Positions 21,501-33,235 of a stretch of 62,000 nucleotides of DNA are shown piece after piece; the stretch's first letter is position 1, and each line of letters begins with the position of its first letter. A program made the translations under genes and the position numbers. The DNA comes from Lingula anatina (Eukaryota; Brachiopoda; Lingulata; Lingulida; Lingulidae), in the NCBI RefSeq assembly GCF_001039355.2, contig NW_019773548.1:458618-520617 (forward strand), in the 5' to 3' direction. Below the pieces are notes generated by a model. It saw only the letters and a list, made by a program, of their open reading frames with translations, was not told the DNA's origin and did no database searches.

Positions 21501-23347
21501 TCAATTTTCTTGGTGCAGATATTCTTGGCTGCTTCCACCCACAGTCCTGGCAAAACTTCAGCACTTGTCCTGGCAAAAGAAACCAGGTAGTCTTTCAGCT
21601 CTGACACTCCTTCACAGGTAAAAGAACTCACTGTAAAAATATGCTCATGAATGGGTTTCATTTGATCATACAATTTCTGCAGATGAGCTGCTTTGCTTTG
21701 GTAGGCCTGGTGGAGAGATGCTTGGGCTTCAGGTATTTCTTTCATTTTGTTCTCACATTTCTCCTTTTGTGCTTGATACCACTTTTTCTTTTCACTTGCA
21801 TGGTCTTCAAGCTGCCTGGTTATTGCAGAGCATGCTGCTTCTATTTGTGGAATTTCAACCTCATCAAGGTGAGTTCCAATTAGAGCTATTTGTATCCCTG
21901 GTATCTGTGCTTGCACCTTGTCAATCCAGTCTCCAATGTAGAGCTGATAATGACCCTCCTTTTCTGGATCATATTTAGACAGATTGAAAGTGATAAAAAC
22001 CAAGCCCCTACTGGAGATAAATATGGGATGCACTATTTTATAGACATCATGTCCACCAAAGTCATTGATATTGAAGCCAATATTTTGGTCAACCTCACAT
22101 GTTCCCTGCTCCACCACTCTTGTCCTGTCTGCCATCATTGTTGGCCCTCCAAGTTGCAGTGTACGTGAAATGCTAGTTTTTCCTGCTTCTGTTTCACCAA
22201 GAAAGTTGACCTGCATTCTACTTGACTGGATTGCCTTGGTGTCAGTTAATGCCTCAAAATACCTCTTGATAGCATCTAGGCCCCTGTTGGCAATATGTTT
22301 AGGTGGTTGTACCAGAGTATTATGTGTCACATCTAGTTGTCTCAGACTTTCCATATTCCTCATCTGAGGTGGCAGGTGGGTGATGTAATTGTACTTAAGT
22401 CTAAGTGCCTTTAGTCCTGTCATCCTGGTAATATCCACAGGTACAGGTATGTCAGCTATGTAGTTGTCATCCAGGTTCAGCTCCTCTAGGTTAGTCAAGC
22501 CACACAGTGCTATGGGGAATGTAGTGAAGGCATTGGTATTGAGGTTGAATATTTTAAGCCCCTTCATCCTGGTGATATCCACTGGTATGTCAGATAGCTC
22601 ATTGTTATATAGGTACAGCTTCTCTAGGTTAGTCAAGCCACACAGTGCTATGGGGAATGTAGTGAAGGCATTGCTATTGAGGTTGAATATTTTAAGCCCT
22701 TTCATCCTGCTGATATCAACTGGTATGTCAGATAGCTGGTTGTTACCCAGGTACAGCACCTCGAGGTTAGTCAAGCCACACAGTGCTATGGGGAATGTAG
22801 TGAAGGCATTGTTAGTGAGGTTGAATAGTTTAAGCCCTTTCATCCTGGTGATATCCACTGGTATGTCAGGTATCTTGTTTTTAACCAGGTGCAGCTCAAC
22901 TAGGTTAGTCAAGTCACACAGTGCTATAGGGAATGTATTGAAGACATTGCTATTGAGGTTGAATACTCTAAGCCCTTTCATCCTGGTGATATCCACTGGT
23001 ATGTCAGATAGCTGGTTTTTACCCAGGTACAGCACCTCAAGGTTAGTCAAGCCACACAGTACTATGGGGAATGTAGTGAAGGTATTCTTCCATAGGTTCA
23101 ACACTGTGAGGTGTGGCAGGTTGGATATGGACTGTGGTAAAGAATATAACTTGTTGCCTGGTGCAGATATCGCCTTAACATTTTTACACCTGTCAATGGA
23201 ATCTGGTAGGTTGTCTATACCAACAGAGTCTATATGAAGCTCAGTCCACTCCAGCACAGTGTCTGGTGTCTTGGACTGTGGAGACAACTGTAGCCTATGT
23301 AAGAGATTAAGACTCTCTCTTCCTGCTAATACTTGTCTGTTAGCCAT
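18374..23347 (-). CDS. LRR-Roc-COR protein with C-terminal CARD (ROCO/MFHAS1-like)
   Basis: Proposed exons 20428-23347, 19107-19392 and 18374-18521 join in phases 1 and 2 without a stop, giving about 1117 residues. N-terminal LRRs (about 40-350) include five near-identical 46-residue double repeats. The Roc GTPase (about 375-600) shows a P-loop GETEAGKTS (384-392), a switch-II-type DFGGHD (429-434) and a G4-type GTHLDE (491-496). The COR region and a Cys-containing segment (CPHC) follow to about 970. Exon 2 encodes a CARD-like fold pattern (EGIITHREAEMVRAEP, then KTAVFLDILTR and LLELI). The start at 23347 has a good context (GACATGG). No kinase domain follows, unlike LRRK. By domain order it may link a GTPase switch to CARD-based innate-immune or death signalling in the cytoplasm. 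The splicing is inferred, not proven. Confidence 0.72.
18737..18781 (-). CDS. Possible 45-nt cassette exon
   Basis: Bounded by acceptor CTATTTTTCAG and donor GTATTT, phase 2 in and out, so it would add 15 residues in frame between the CARD exon and the last exon. The same frame stays open to about 18626 as an alternative terminal exon. Purely by splice signals, hence low confidence. Confidence 0.2.
19107..19392 (-). CDS. CARD-encoding exon of the Roc-COR gene
   Basis: 286 nt. Acceptor AATTGTTTTCAG joins exon 1's final G to give VLHKEISSLCEK. The donor GTAAGG follows CTGATCCA. Read through, the donor itself creates an in-frame TAA, so a stop at 19103-19105 is the alternative end. The CARD match includes the helix 2-3 signature (GIITHREAEMVRAEP), then a Thr/His-rich insertion, then helices 4-6. 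Confidence 0.7.
19393..20427. other. Intron between COR and CARD exons, built of degenerate repeats
   Basis: Bases about 19730-19850 resemble about 20165-20280 (GAGGGCAG ... GTGAATCTTTG words), and about 19570-19610 resembles about 19815-19855. The end of exon 1 is itself copied at 20284-20354. The intron therefore seems to have grown by local duplication. Confidence 0.5.
20284..20354 (-). CDS. Duplicated exon end; possible poison exon
   Basis: A diverged copy of the last about 75 nt of exon 1 plus its donor (GTAAGC). It now has an upstream acceptor (CCATTACAG) and an 8-nt deletion. Included after exon 1 it would add 18 codons and then an in-frame TGA, removing the CARD. Whether it is ever spliced in cannot be told from sequence. 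Confidence 0.3.
20428..23347 (-). CDS. Roc-COR gene, large LRR-Roc-COR exon
   Basis: 2920 nt open without interruption, ending GAAG before the donor GTAAGT (phase 1). It encodes residues 1-973. Having LRR, Roc and COR in one large exon resembles MFHAS1-type genes rather than the heavily split LRRK genes. Confidence 0.85.
22432..23077 (-). repeat. Near-identical 138-bp LRR units in the Roc-COR gene
   Basis: About five direct units of 46 codons, each two LRRs (TTFPIALCGLTNLE then SDIPVDITRMKGLK). They differ mainly at solvent-facing positions such as YLGKNQ, HLVKNK, YLYNNE and NLDDNY. The strong similarity at DNA level suggests recent unit duplication or gene conversion. Confidence 0.8.
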
Positions 23348-23495
23348 GTCTCAGGAATGAAGCAGTAGGAAGAAATGTCACTCTGTATGTTATATATGGT
23401 CACTTGGAAAATGTGCCAAATGTTTCTGACATCCTCCATTACTGTGCATACATGTTTTTTGTTGTTCTTTTCTTTGTCTGAAATTTAAAAACAAG
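23348..23495. other. 5' flank of the Roc-COR gene
   Basis: Short stretch up to the contig join at 23496. It presumably holds the 5' UTR; no promoter element stands out. A TTCATTCCTGAG just before the ATG could be an acceptor, so an upstream non-coding exon is possible. Confidence 0.35.
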
Positions 23496-23776
23496 NTTAT
23501 GTACCTTTAATAGAGTGCTTTCTTGATCACTGTCCAAATAAAAAAGAAGACATGAAGACTCAATGTACTTTACGTTTGGAGTACTGTAAACAGAGAATCA
23601 CTGTTTATGCCCAACAATGAAGTTCTCCTTGAACTTTCCTGTTTGTATTTTTTCTATTGTTTTTCAGGAGATAGTTGTGTTTTTTTAATCATCTTTTAGA
23701 CTCTGAAGGTTCAAATTTTGAAGGGATGGACAAAACATTTGATCTGTTTAGTGTTTAACCTAAAGATGATGGTGGA

Positions 23777-23825
<49 letters not shown>

Positions 23826-23857
23826 GCACGCACAAACAAATATGATTGAAAACTTAC

Positions 23858-24079
23858 ATCTGTTCCAAGCTCACAAGATCAGCAAATGCATCTTCCTGTA
23901 TGGAGGTGATGTTGTTGTTAACCAACTGTAGATGGCGCAGCTGTACCAGGCCGCTGAAGGAGGTAGTAGAGATGGACTTGATGTGATTATTGTTTAGATC
24001 TAACCGCAGTAAACTGGTCAAACCTTCAAATGCTGCATTCATGTCAATAGTCCAGGATATCTCATTGCCAGCCAACTCT
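23858..24079 (-). CDS. LRIG: LRIG exon 11, redundant haplotype copy
   Basis: Same translation as 26989-27210, with intact splice sites. It should not be counted as extra LRRs in the gene model. Confidence 0.7.
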
Positions 24080-24330
24080 CTGAAAATCGAAATTTTGGTG
24101 ATTACATTTTCAAACGTGTATTCATTTCCTTTGAAATAATCTACTTATCAAAGAACACCTGGCACGATAAAAAATTAACAATTTAAAATTACAGCAGTAA
24201 CAGAAATCATGCCTGAATGGGCTGAAACCTATGCAATTCTGATAATTATTTTTTCTTAATTCAAGTCCCTTCAGATACTATCTCACATTTTCAATAGCTG
24301 ATAGCTGCACGACTACCCTGAGATACTTAC

Positions 24331-24477
24331 AATACTTCCAGATTGCCCATGCTCCTGAAGGCACCTCCCGCAATGTACGAGATCTGGTTATTGGTCAACG
24401 TAAGAACGCGTAGTAACGGCAGGAGGTGGAAAGTGCTGTCCTCTACGATTGTGGTCAGTCTGTTACTGGACAGGTCA
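24331..24477 (-). CDS. LRIG: LRIG exon 10, redundant haplotype copy
   Basis: 147 nt, same sequence as 27462-27608. Confidence 0.7.
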
Positions 24478-24691
24478 CTGCAAGGCCAGATATTATAACC
24501 TTAATGACTATCCTGAATAACTTTTTACATGAATAATTTTCACTATTACTGGGAAAATACTATACAGAAAAAAGTTTGACTTGTTATGGTGCTCTTTATC
24601 ATAATCCATGTTTAGTTATAAAGTTTAGTTCTTTGATCAGGTGGAAGAAAAAGTTGGAAAAGTTGGTGTTTTGAAGTTGAAGTGGACTTAC

Positions 24692-24763
24692 AGCTGTTGT
24701 AACATAGGGCAGCATTCCCATGAGCCTTTGCTGATGTTTGATATGGCATTATGGGACAGGGAT
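24692..24763 (-). CDS. LRIG: LRIG exon 9, redundant haplotype copy
   Basis: 72 nt, same sequence as 27828-27899. Confidence 0.7.
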
Positions 24764-24950
24764 CTGGAAAAAATAAAACATGAATATATACTTCTTTTTC
24801 ATAATCATCAAAAATTTCCAAACTATATAATGTAAAATTTATTCAAAATTCAATTAATATCCAGAAAACTTCTTAACATATATATAACAATGTTTTTAAT
24901 GCAGTTTTTGCATATTTAACATTACAGTTATCTGTTAAGGATGAGTTTAA

Positions 24951-25172
24951 GACCTCATTCCCATAGATTTTAGATCAATCTATCCCTGTGAGGAGTCTCA
25001 CTAGATTACTATCAGCTTAGCCAGCTTAAGTGTCTGTCCCGTCTACTAAAAGCTGTAAGGGGGTATTTTACTATGGTGCACTGACTGATTGCAATTTAGC
25101 GTGAACCCCCAGGGAGTTAGGTCGATCTAAATCTAAATCTGTGGATCGATCTAAATCTCTGGGAATGCACCC
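24951..25172. mobile_element. PIF/Harbinger-like MITE, haplotype copy
   Basis: 222 bp flanked by TAA (24948-24950 and 25173-25175). The ends read GACCTCATTCCCAT at the left and GGGAATGCACCC at the right. Same family as 6169-6394. Confidence 0.6.
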
Positions 25173-25542
25173 TAAAACAAGTAGACTAATTCCTGCCGTA
25201 TCATGTTCACAAACCAAAGGCCATATCTGTATTCACCCAGTGTGTGTATGCAACTCTCATTAGATCACTGTCCCCTTTGCCTTTGTGATAATCAGACCGT
25301 TTCCCCACAAACTTTATAACAGTTATCAATAACAGCCAGGTTATACAATAGAACAGCAACCAGGGCACCTGTAGCTCAAGTTCTAATCACTGCTTCAGAG
25401 AGGGGGCAAAGGAGGAGGGGGGGGGGGCAGTGAATTTAGGCAGTAGCTTCTTTATATGAACGCCCAAGTCTAAAATGCCAGCCTAGGATAACAATATCTC
25501 TACCAGCAAGGGGCAGCACTGAAAAGAGCTCGATATCTCCTN

Positions 25543-26136
25543 CGACCTCAATTGGAAGAGAAAAAGAGACTATTACACAACCCTTGCATACAGGTGCACC
25601 AGGCAGTATCGGTGGAAGTAATTGTAGCAGATAAAGGTAGTAAGTTATTTATCTAGGCACACACAGAGCAAAACTTCACAGCAAACCCCTCAAAGTCTGT
25701 GTGGCTTATCTTGGGAGTGCTGACCCCTATTGAACTGTATTGATAATGTCTGTCTGCCGTCTGCTCCAATTGTTACACACAGACTGGATACGAATAACAG
25801 AGTATGTCTCCAAGACACACAAACAAACACACCCACTCACTCACGTCCTGAGATCTCAGACAAATTTCAATCAATACAGATGTCCCAGTTTCAATCTTAG
25901 GCACAACACGTAGAAACAACTATATGCTTATATGGTGAAATAGGTTTTTCATTGTCTCCATGTTCAGATGTTAAAAAAATAAATCACTTCTCATTGGCCA
26001 AAATGATAAACCTTTTTGAAAATCAACCATTCACAAGCTCAATGAATTCTTCCCTCCTCCCAAACTAAGCATATATACAATACATATGTCAAATAATAGT
26101 TACTAGCTCCAATCCAAAACACATGCTGAAACCTAC
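25543..26136. other. Sequence beyond the LRIG Ig exon, no further exon seen
   Basis: Intron following the Ig1 exon on the minus strand, cut at the contig join 25542. The next LRIG exons (rest of the Ig domains, TM) are not present here. Confidence 0.5.
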
Positions 26137-26314
26137 CATATACATTAACTCTGGCCTTCTTGGAGAAGACAGATCCAAACTGGTTGGTAACAATGCACTG
26201 GTAGCTGCCCGAGTCCACATCCTGGACATGCGTCAAGTGGAGGATGGACGTCAACTTGATCACGTTGTCGTTCCTCAGCGATGCAAAATTCTCTACATTT
26301 GCATTATGCATTGG
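26137..26314 (-). CDS. LRIG: LRIG exon for second half of Ig1
   Basis: 178 nt; acceptor TTTCTTTTTCAG, donor GTAGGT; phase 0 in, phase 1 out. The translation has the Ig hallmark DxGxYxC (DVDSGSYQC) and the NxFGSxxSxKARxxV ending typical of LRIG Ig1. Confidence 0.85.
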
Positions 26315-29300
26315 CTGAAAAAGAAAATGCAAGTTATGAAATTGTAAAATATCAGTGATGGTCTTAGTATTATCCTNNNNNNNNNNNNNNNNNNNNNNNN
26401 NNNNNNNNNNNNNNNNNNNNNNNNNNNNNNNNNNNNNNNNNNNNNNNNNNNNNNNNNNNNNNNNNNNNNNNNNNNNNNNNNNNNNNNNNNNNNNNNNNNN
26501 NNNNNNNNNNNNNNNNNNNNNNNNNNNNNNNNNNNNNNNNNNNNNNNNNNNNNNNNNNNAAAAAAAAAAAAAAAAACATCTGTTTGTTACTGTTCTTATT
26601 GAATTGCCATTTTACAAAATATTTTCATAATCATTACATTTTAATATAGGTGGTGCTCTACAGGCTGAGAATCACAAAAAAATAAAGATAAAGAGATTTT
26701 CAGCCAATTCAAACATCCTTTCACAATTCTAAAGCTAAGATGACTCAGTCTTATGTCTGGTAACCTCTTGTCTCAGTGGAGGTGAAGAACAGGCTTGCTT
26801 ATTTAATACACTGCTTTCTTGATCACTGTCCAAATAAAAAAGAAGACATGAAGACTCAATGTACTTTACGTTTGGAGTACTGTAAACAGAGAATCACTGT
26901 TTATGCCCAACAATGGTGGAGCTCTTCTCTTCTCTCTCTCTCTCTCACACACACACGCACGCACAAACAAATATGATTGAAAACTTACATCTGTTCCAAG
27001 CTCACAAGATCAGCAAATGCATCTTCCTGTATGGAGGTGATGTTGTTGTTAACCAACTGTAGATGGCGCAGCTGTACCAGGCCGCTGAAGGAGGTGGTAG
27101 AGATGGACTTGATGTGATTATTGTTTAGATCTAACCGCAGTAAACTGGTCAAACCTTCAAATGCTGCATTCATGTCAATAGTCCAGGATATCTCATTGCC
27201 AGCCAACTCTCTGAAAATCGAAATTTTGGTGATTACATTTTCAAACGTGTATTCATTTCCTTTGAAATAATCTACTTATCAAAAAACACCTGGCACGATA
27301 AAAAATTAACAATTTAAAATTACAGCAGTAACAGAAATCATGCCTGAATGGGCTGAAACCTATGCGATTCTGATAATTATTTTTTCTTAATTCAATTCCC
27401 TTCAGATACCATCTCACATTCACAATAGCTGATAGCTGTATGAATACCCTGAGATACTTACAATACTTCCAGATTGCCCATGCTCCTGAAGGCACCTCCC
27501 GCAATGTACGAGATCTGGTTATTGGTCAACGTAAGAACGCGTAGTAACGGCAGGAGGTGGAAAGTGCTGTCCTCTACGATTGTGGTCAGTCTGTTACTGG
27601 ACAGGTCACTGCAAGGCCAGATATTATAACCTTAATGACTATCCTGAATAACTTGTTACATGAATAATTTTCAATATTACTGGGAAAATACTATACAGAA
27701 AAAAGTTTGACTTGTTATGGTGCTCTTTATCATAATCTTCTTTTATGAATCCATGTTTAGTTATAAAGTTTAGTTCTTTGATCAGGTGGAAGAAAAAGTT
27801 GGTGTTTTGAAGTTGAAGTGGACTTACAGCTGTTGTAACATAGGGCAGCATTCCCATGAGCCTTTGCTGATGTTTGATATGGCATTATGGGACAGGGATC
27901 TGGAAAAATAAAACATGAATATATACTTCTTTTTCATAATCATCAAAAATTTCCAAACTATATAATGTAAAATTTATTCAAAATTCAATTAATATCCAGA
28001 AAACTTCTTAACATATATATATAACAATGTTTTTAATGCAGTTTTTGCATATTTAACATTACAGTTATCTGTTAAGGATGAGTTTAAGACCTCATTCCCA
28101 TAGATTTTAGATCAATCTATCCCTGTGAGGAGTCTCACTAGATTACTATCAGCTTAGCCGGCTTAAGTGTCTGTCCCGCCTACTAAAAGCTGTAAGGGGG
28201 TAATTAACTATGGTGCACTGACTGATTGGCAATTTAGCGTGAACCCCCACGGAGTTAGGTCGATCTAAATCTAAATCTGTGGATCGATCTAAATCTCTGG
28301 GAATGCACCCTAAGACAAGTAGACTAATTCCTGCCGTATCATGTTCACAAACCAAAGGCCATATCTGTATTCACCCAGTGTGTGTATGCAACTCTCATTA
28401 GATCACTGTCCCCTTTGCCTTTGTGATAATCAGACTGTTTCCCCACAAACTTTATAACAGTTATCAATAACAGCCAGGTTATACAATAGAACAGCAACCA
28501 GGGCACCTGTAGCTCAAGTTCTAATCACTGCTTCAGAGAGGGGGCAAAGGAGGAGGGGGGGGGGGGCAGTGAATTTAGGCAGTAGCTTCTTTATATGAAC
28601 GCCCAAGTCTAAAATGCCAGCCGAGGATAACAATATCTCTACCAGCAGGGAGCAGTACTGAAAAGAGCTCGATATCTCGTTCAGATCCTCAAGGTCAAGA
28701 ACTTGTGTACTCCTGTAGAGACAGCTGCTCCCAGACAACCCCCAGCTCCCCCCCCCCCCCGACCCTATCAACTCCCCTTCACTAGTATCAATGTTATCAA
28801 CCATGTGGATTGACTTGCATCATTTGCCTTTACGCTTGCCCTTTTTTACGAGGCGGCTGGTTCTTCCCCATCACTTCTTTTGAGCTAAATATCATCACGA
28901 TATTGCAGGTTGGGATTGCGCAAGTCTCACCACTAGAGGTCACATGTTGCAGACAGTAATGATTTAAAACCTGGTGAGAAAGCTGGCTAGAACCAACACG
29001 GCATTGTTTATACAAGTGGACTAACAACCCGGCTGATCAACACCGTGCTCCAGAAACAAACGCCAAAACGGGCCCACATGCTTATTTTAGCTTGCGAAAT
29101 CAGCCCTTACCCAGGATGTGTTGTGAATGTAAATGAAGTCCGAGTGAAGGGACATATTGGTAAACATCCCCCTCTCTCGCTGCCGGGCCGTGACACAAGA
29201 TGATGTGTGTTAATTCCAGGATTTGTTGTCTAATTATCTAAATATGGCTTAGGTGATGTTAACTGCCAAATACCAACATTCTCGTGTTAGACCATGCCAA

Positions 29301-31386
29301 CACTCTGCATGGCAGCCATTAATTACAATCTGGAAGTAAATCCAGGATTTTTCAACACTATGCATCTCTGGTGCAGACATCACTCATTTGTAGAATTCAA
29401 CCTACACCTGCCCTACCATGGTGAAAAACACACCAGTAAAATAGGGACCAGCAAAATAAATCTATATCTGCTGATTTTTTTCCAGAACCCCAAAAAAGTC
29501 CAAGCAAACAATTCTTTTTCTCACTCTACGCAACATCACCGATGGAATATATTTTCCGCCAAGATATCTGCAGCCTGCAGGAATTAAAGACCTTTTGATC
29601 CATATTTTATCAATTGTTCCACAATATATTCCTAACCCAGTGGCATGAGGTTCCGGTTTGGGAAGCCATCTCTTTAAATTTCTTGAGCATGTTGTTCGTA
29701 TTGAGTTAACAAGCCTCATCCCCTGTCTGATTATACCAACCTCTTCAACTCAATACATTACAGGAGGGACCCACGGTAACTAGGCAGGATAAATAATGCC
29801 TGAATTTCTTAAAACTTTTAACAGAAAACTCAATTATGAAGAGACAGAAACCTCTGGAATGCCTTCTTAAGGGTAAACCATGTGTAGGACTGATCAAAAT
29901 GCGAGGCAAACATTTCAGTAATCAGGTGAAAAGATTCCACGGGAAAAACTCAGGGATGTGGGATATTTGTGTGTCTCATTATATATACTGAGCAAAAATA
30001 TAAACCCTCAATGCAATACTTCAAATATTTAAAAATTAATTTGGTTGTTGAATGTGCTACAGATTAATAGCAGTTGATTTGGTGTCACCCATTACATTAC
30101 ACAAACAATTCACTTTGGGGTGGGGGGGGGGTATATTTTTGCTCAGTGTACATTATAAAATATTCTGTAGAAGTGATAGAAGAAGTCAACTTACAGCAAC
30201 TGGACTTTGTTTAGCCCATACAGCCACTTCTTGGTGACCACGCTGATGTTATTGGCATCAAGATATCTGAAAATCAGAAAATACAGCTGTATAATACATA
30301 GCAAAAACAAAAAATAACGTACATATTTTATATCTTTATTCATTTAGTATTTTTTACACAATTTCTGACAAAAAATTTTAATGTTACAATTAAAAGCAGA
30401 ATAAACTAATTTAGAAATAAGAAAAATTTCACTTCGATACAGAGGTTTAAGTCATGACTTAGCTAAAATGTGCCAAAAATCCTGGAAATCGTTGTTGCAG
30501 CTTTTAGTCATCACTCCACAAAAACTTTAACAGCAGAAACATTGGCAATCACCTATCAACCCTTTCTGAAACTATCTATGTGTCTGTTAACCAAGATGAG
30601 CCTAAATTTCAACACGTGTCTTTCTGCAAATTATCATTTAACTTGAATGTCACAAACTATTTAACATTTACAAGATGTTTCAAAGGTCTCAGGTTTAGGT
30701 CCCATGGGTAAATACGACATTTTTAAAAGGAAAAACTGAAAGATAGTGACAAAAATGAATTCTAAAACGCCTTCATTTTCAGGACATGTCAAAACAAATT
30801 TTCCCTGAAATTCCTATACTAGTAAACAATACATTACTTACAGATTTTGTATATTATGCAGTCCATAAAACGCGCCATCCGCCATGGCCTTGAGCCGGTT
30901 TTTCTTGAGCTTCAGCGTAATTAGGTTGTCTAGTCCTTTGAAGGCAAGACCATTGATCTCTGTGAACCGATTGCGGCTGAGATCCCTAGAAAATATGAGA
31001 ATATCGTGCATAACAACTCATGTAGATTGAACTTATCTAATAGTTTAACATTAACTGATCCAAATTTTGGACAACTCAGGATGATTCAAAGTGGTCAAAA
31101 TCATTACAAAAAAAAAATCACAGACAAATTAAAAATTGAAGAGATTATCGAAGACTTTCCAAATCCCCATGACAGATGCATGTATTGACTGATGTCATGA
31201 CTTCATGCTAAAACAATACTAGAATGAAACTGTTTCCAGGCAGAAGACACGCAAACTCTCTTCCCTACCAAAAATATACACAAAATGCCAACTAAGAGCC
31301 CAATATTTTGACAGAAGTCTACTTTGTTGATACTTTCACACCTTAAAATGTGTTGAGTTTGGATGAAGAGAACTGGCTATTAGTGT

Positions 31387-31443
<57 letters not shown>

Positions 31444-31646
31444 GGTGGGGGGGTGGGAGGGGCAATTTACCTTTGTTGCAATTTATTCACTTGGGATCAA
31501 AATGTAAATGTTGAAATATAATATCTTTTCCAGAAGTTTTATTTGTCCTATAACTCTCTTGCAAAATCTTTCTCTTTTTCTGTATCCTTAAAAACTCTTT
31601 AAAAAAATCAGTCATATTTTTGAATCATGCGATGTGTGGCCATTTC

Positions 31647-31731
<85 letters not shown>

Positions 31732-33204
31732 TCTCCACATAATAAGCAACTTTCTCATTATTTTTTTCCTCTTTACAATGCATGGAAAACCTGGGACACT
31801 GAAATCTAACACAGTAATAAAAGAGATCAATGGTATCCATGACAAGGGCAGGCAGTACTGCACCAGGGGCCCATTAACATGGATGATCATCTATTTTGTG
31901 AGGTAACACAGGGTCCCATCCATCACCAAAATTTTGACAACGCCAGCACCATATAAAAAACCCACCATTATGGCGGCCAGCGCCATGTCAAACACACCAT
32001 TATGGCGGCCAGCACCATGTCAAACACACCATTATGGCGGCCAGCACCATGTCAAACACACCATTATGGCGGCCAGCACCATGTCAAACACACCATTATG
32101 GCGGCCAGCACCATGTCAAACACACCATTATGGCAGCGTGGACGGTGAACACGACTGCCTCATGTTTGGGCTTCTTGTTACAGTGAATACAGAATATAAC
32201 TGTCACACATGCAATGACACCATGCAATGTTTTTTTCTACAAGTCTTTAATTTATTTTTTATATATTTCTAAAGAAAATGTTCTGTACTTATTTTTAACC
32301 ACCTGTTACATACACATGCCCAAAGTTTTGAATAGATGAGAAATTTAGTTGACCTATCAAAAAGGTACATTATGCTGAGATGAGACTAGAGAAAAGATAT
32401 GGCCCTTTCTGTGGTTATCTTACCGCCCCCCCCCCCCCCAGCCCCACCCCCACCCTGTATGACAGCCAATACAGCACCTGTCACCACAGTCCGCCCCTAG
32501 AGTCACACTATCCAATTACTGTCATGTGAATCAATTTAGTAATTTTGTCACTCGGCCAAGCACCCTCAGACTTTGTCACAGATGTTGACAAGTCATGTTG
32601 TTGCGCAATAGGACAACTGTCATAATTGATTCTATGCATGTTTTTTTACAATCGCATTTCTTTACACTAAAAAAAATTGCATAATACTCTCCGGAATAAT
32701 ATTTATCAGTCTCAAAGGTTACAAAGACTAACTGAAAAAACATTTGTATAACATTTGAGCTTCTTTCTTCATGCGTCAAAACATCTTTCATAATTGTTAA
32801 AAACATTTTTGCTCAGTCGATGCTGGTATGAAGTGGGAGATCCACATCAGTTGTCGCTGAGTTTTCCAGATCCAGCAGTTTCTGTTGTTAAAAGGGGTAT
32901 TGTTTAAAGAGTGTCCTCCGTACCTCGTGTCAACTGTCACAATAGGGAGCCTGGTACGTTAAGTTTTTTTCACGATTTAATTAGTTACACAAGCAGCACC
33001 TGCAGCGCGTAGCAGAGAGTGCTTTGGTAGCCAGGCTCACCATAACTCTATTACAATACCTCTTTTCTATTGAAAAATCTTTTATTAATTAATTTATTTT
33101 TATTCATTCATAAATCTTTTTTTTAGAATACTCCTCCCAAATATCAAATAAAGAATCACTTTCTACAGTTTTCAACCAGACACCTTGGATTTGTTTTTCA
33201 AAAA

Positions 33205-33235
<31 letters not shown>

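Larger units (their letters stand above)
23497..25541. repeat. Redundant contig duplicating LRIG exons 9-11
   Basis: Bounded by single Ns (23496 and 25542) and almost identical to about 26800-28680, including introns, microsatellites and MITE. It contains second copies of LRIG exons 11 (23858-24079), 10 (24331-24477) and 9 (24692-24763). Best explained as the alternative haplotype placed in line. Confidence 0.75.

Noticed and set aside
22464-23237. 257-codon plus-strand open frame
   Set aside because: It is antisense to the LRR repeats of the Roc-COR gene and its repeats merely mirror the 138-bp units. The minus frame has clear LRR and GTPase motifs.
31612-31906. Tyr-Ile repeat open frames on both strands
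   Set aside because: They come from the (TA)n microsatellite.
31963-32135. Regular repeats that might suggest a CRISPR array
   Set aside because: Units are contiguous with no unique spacers, and the setting is a eukaryotic intron. It is a minisatellite.
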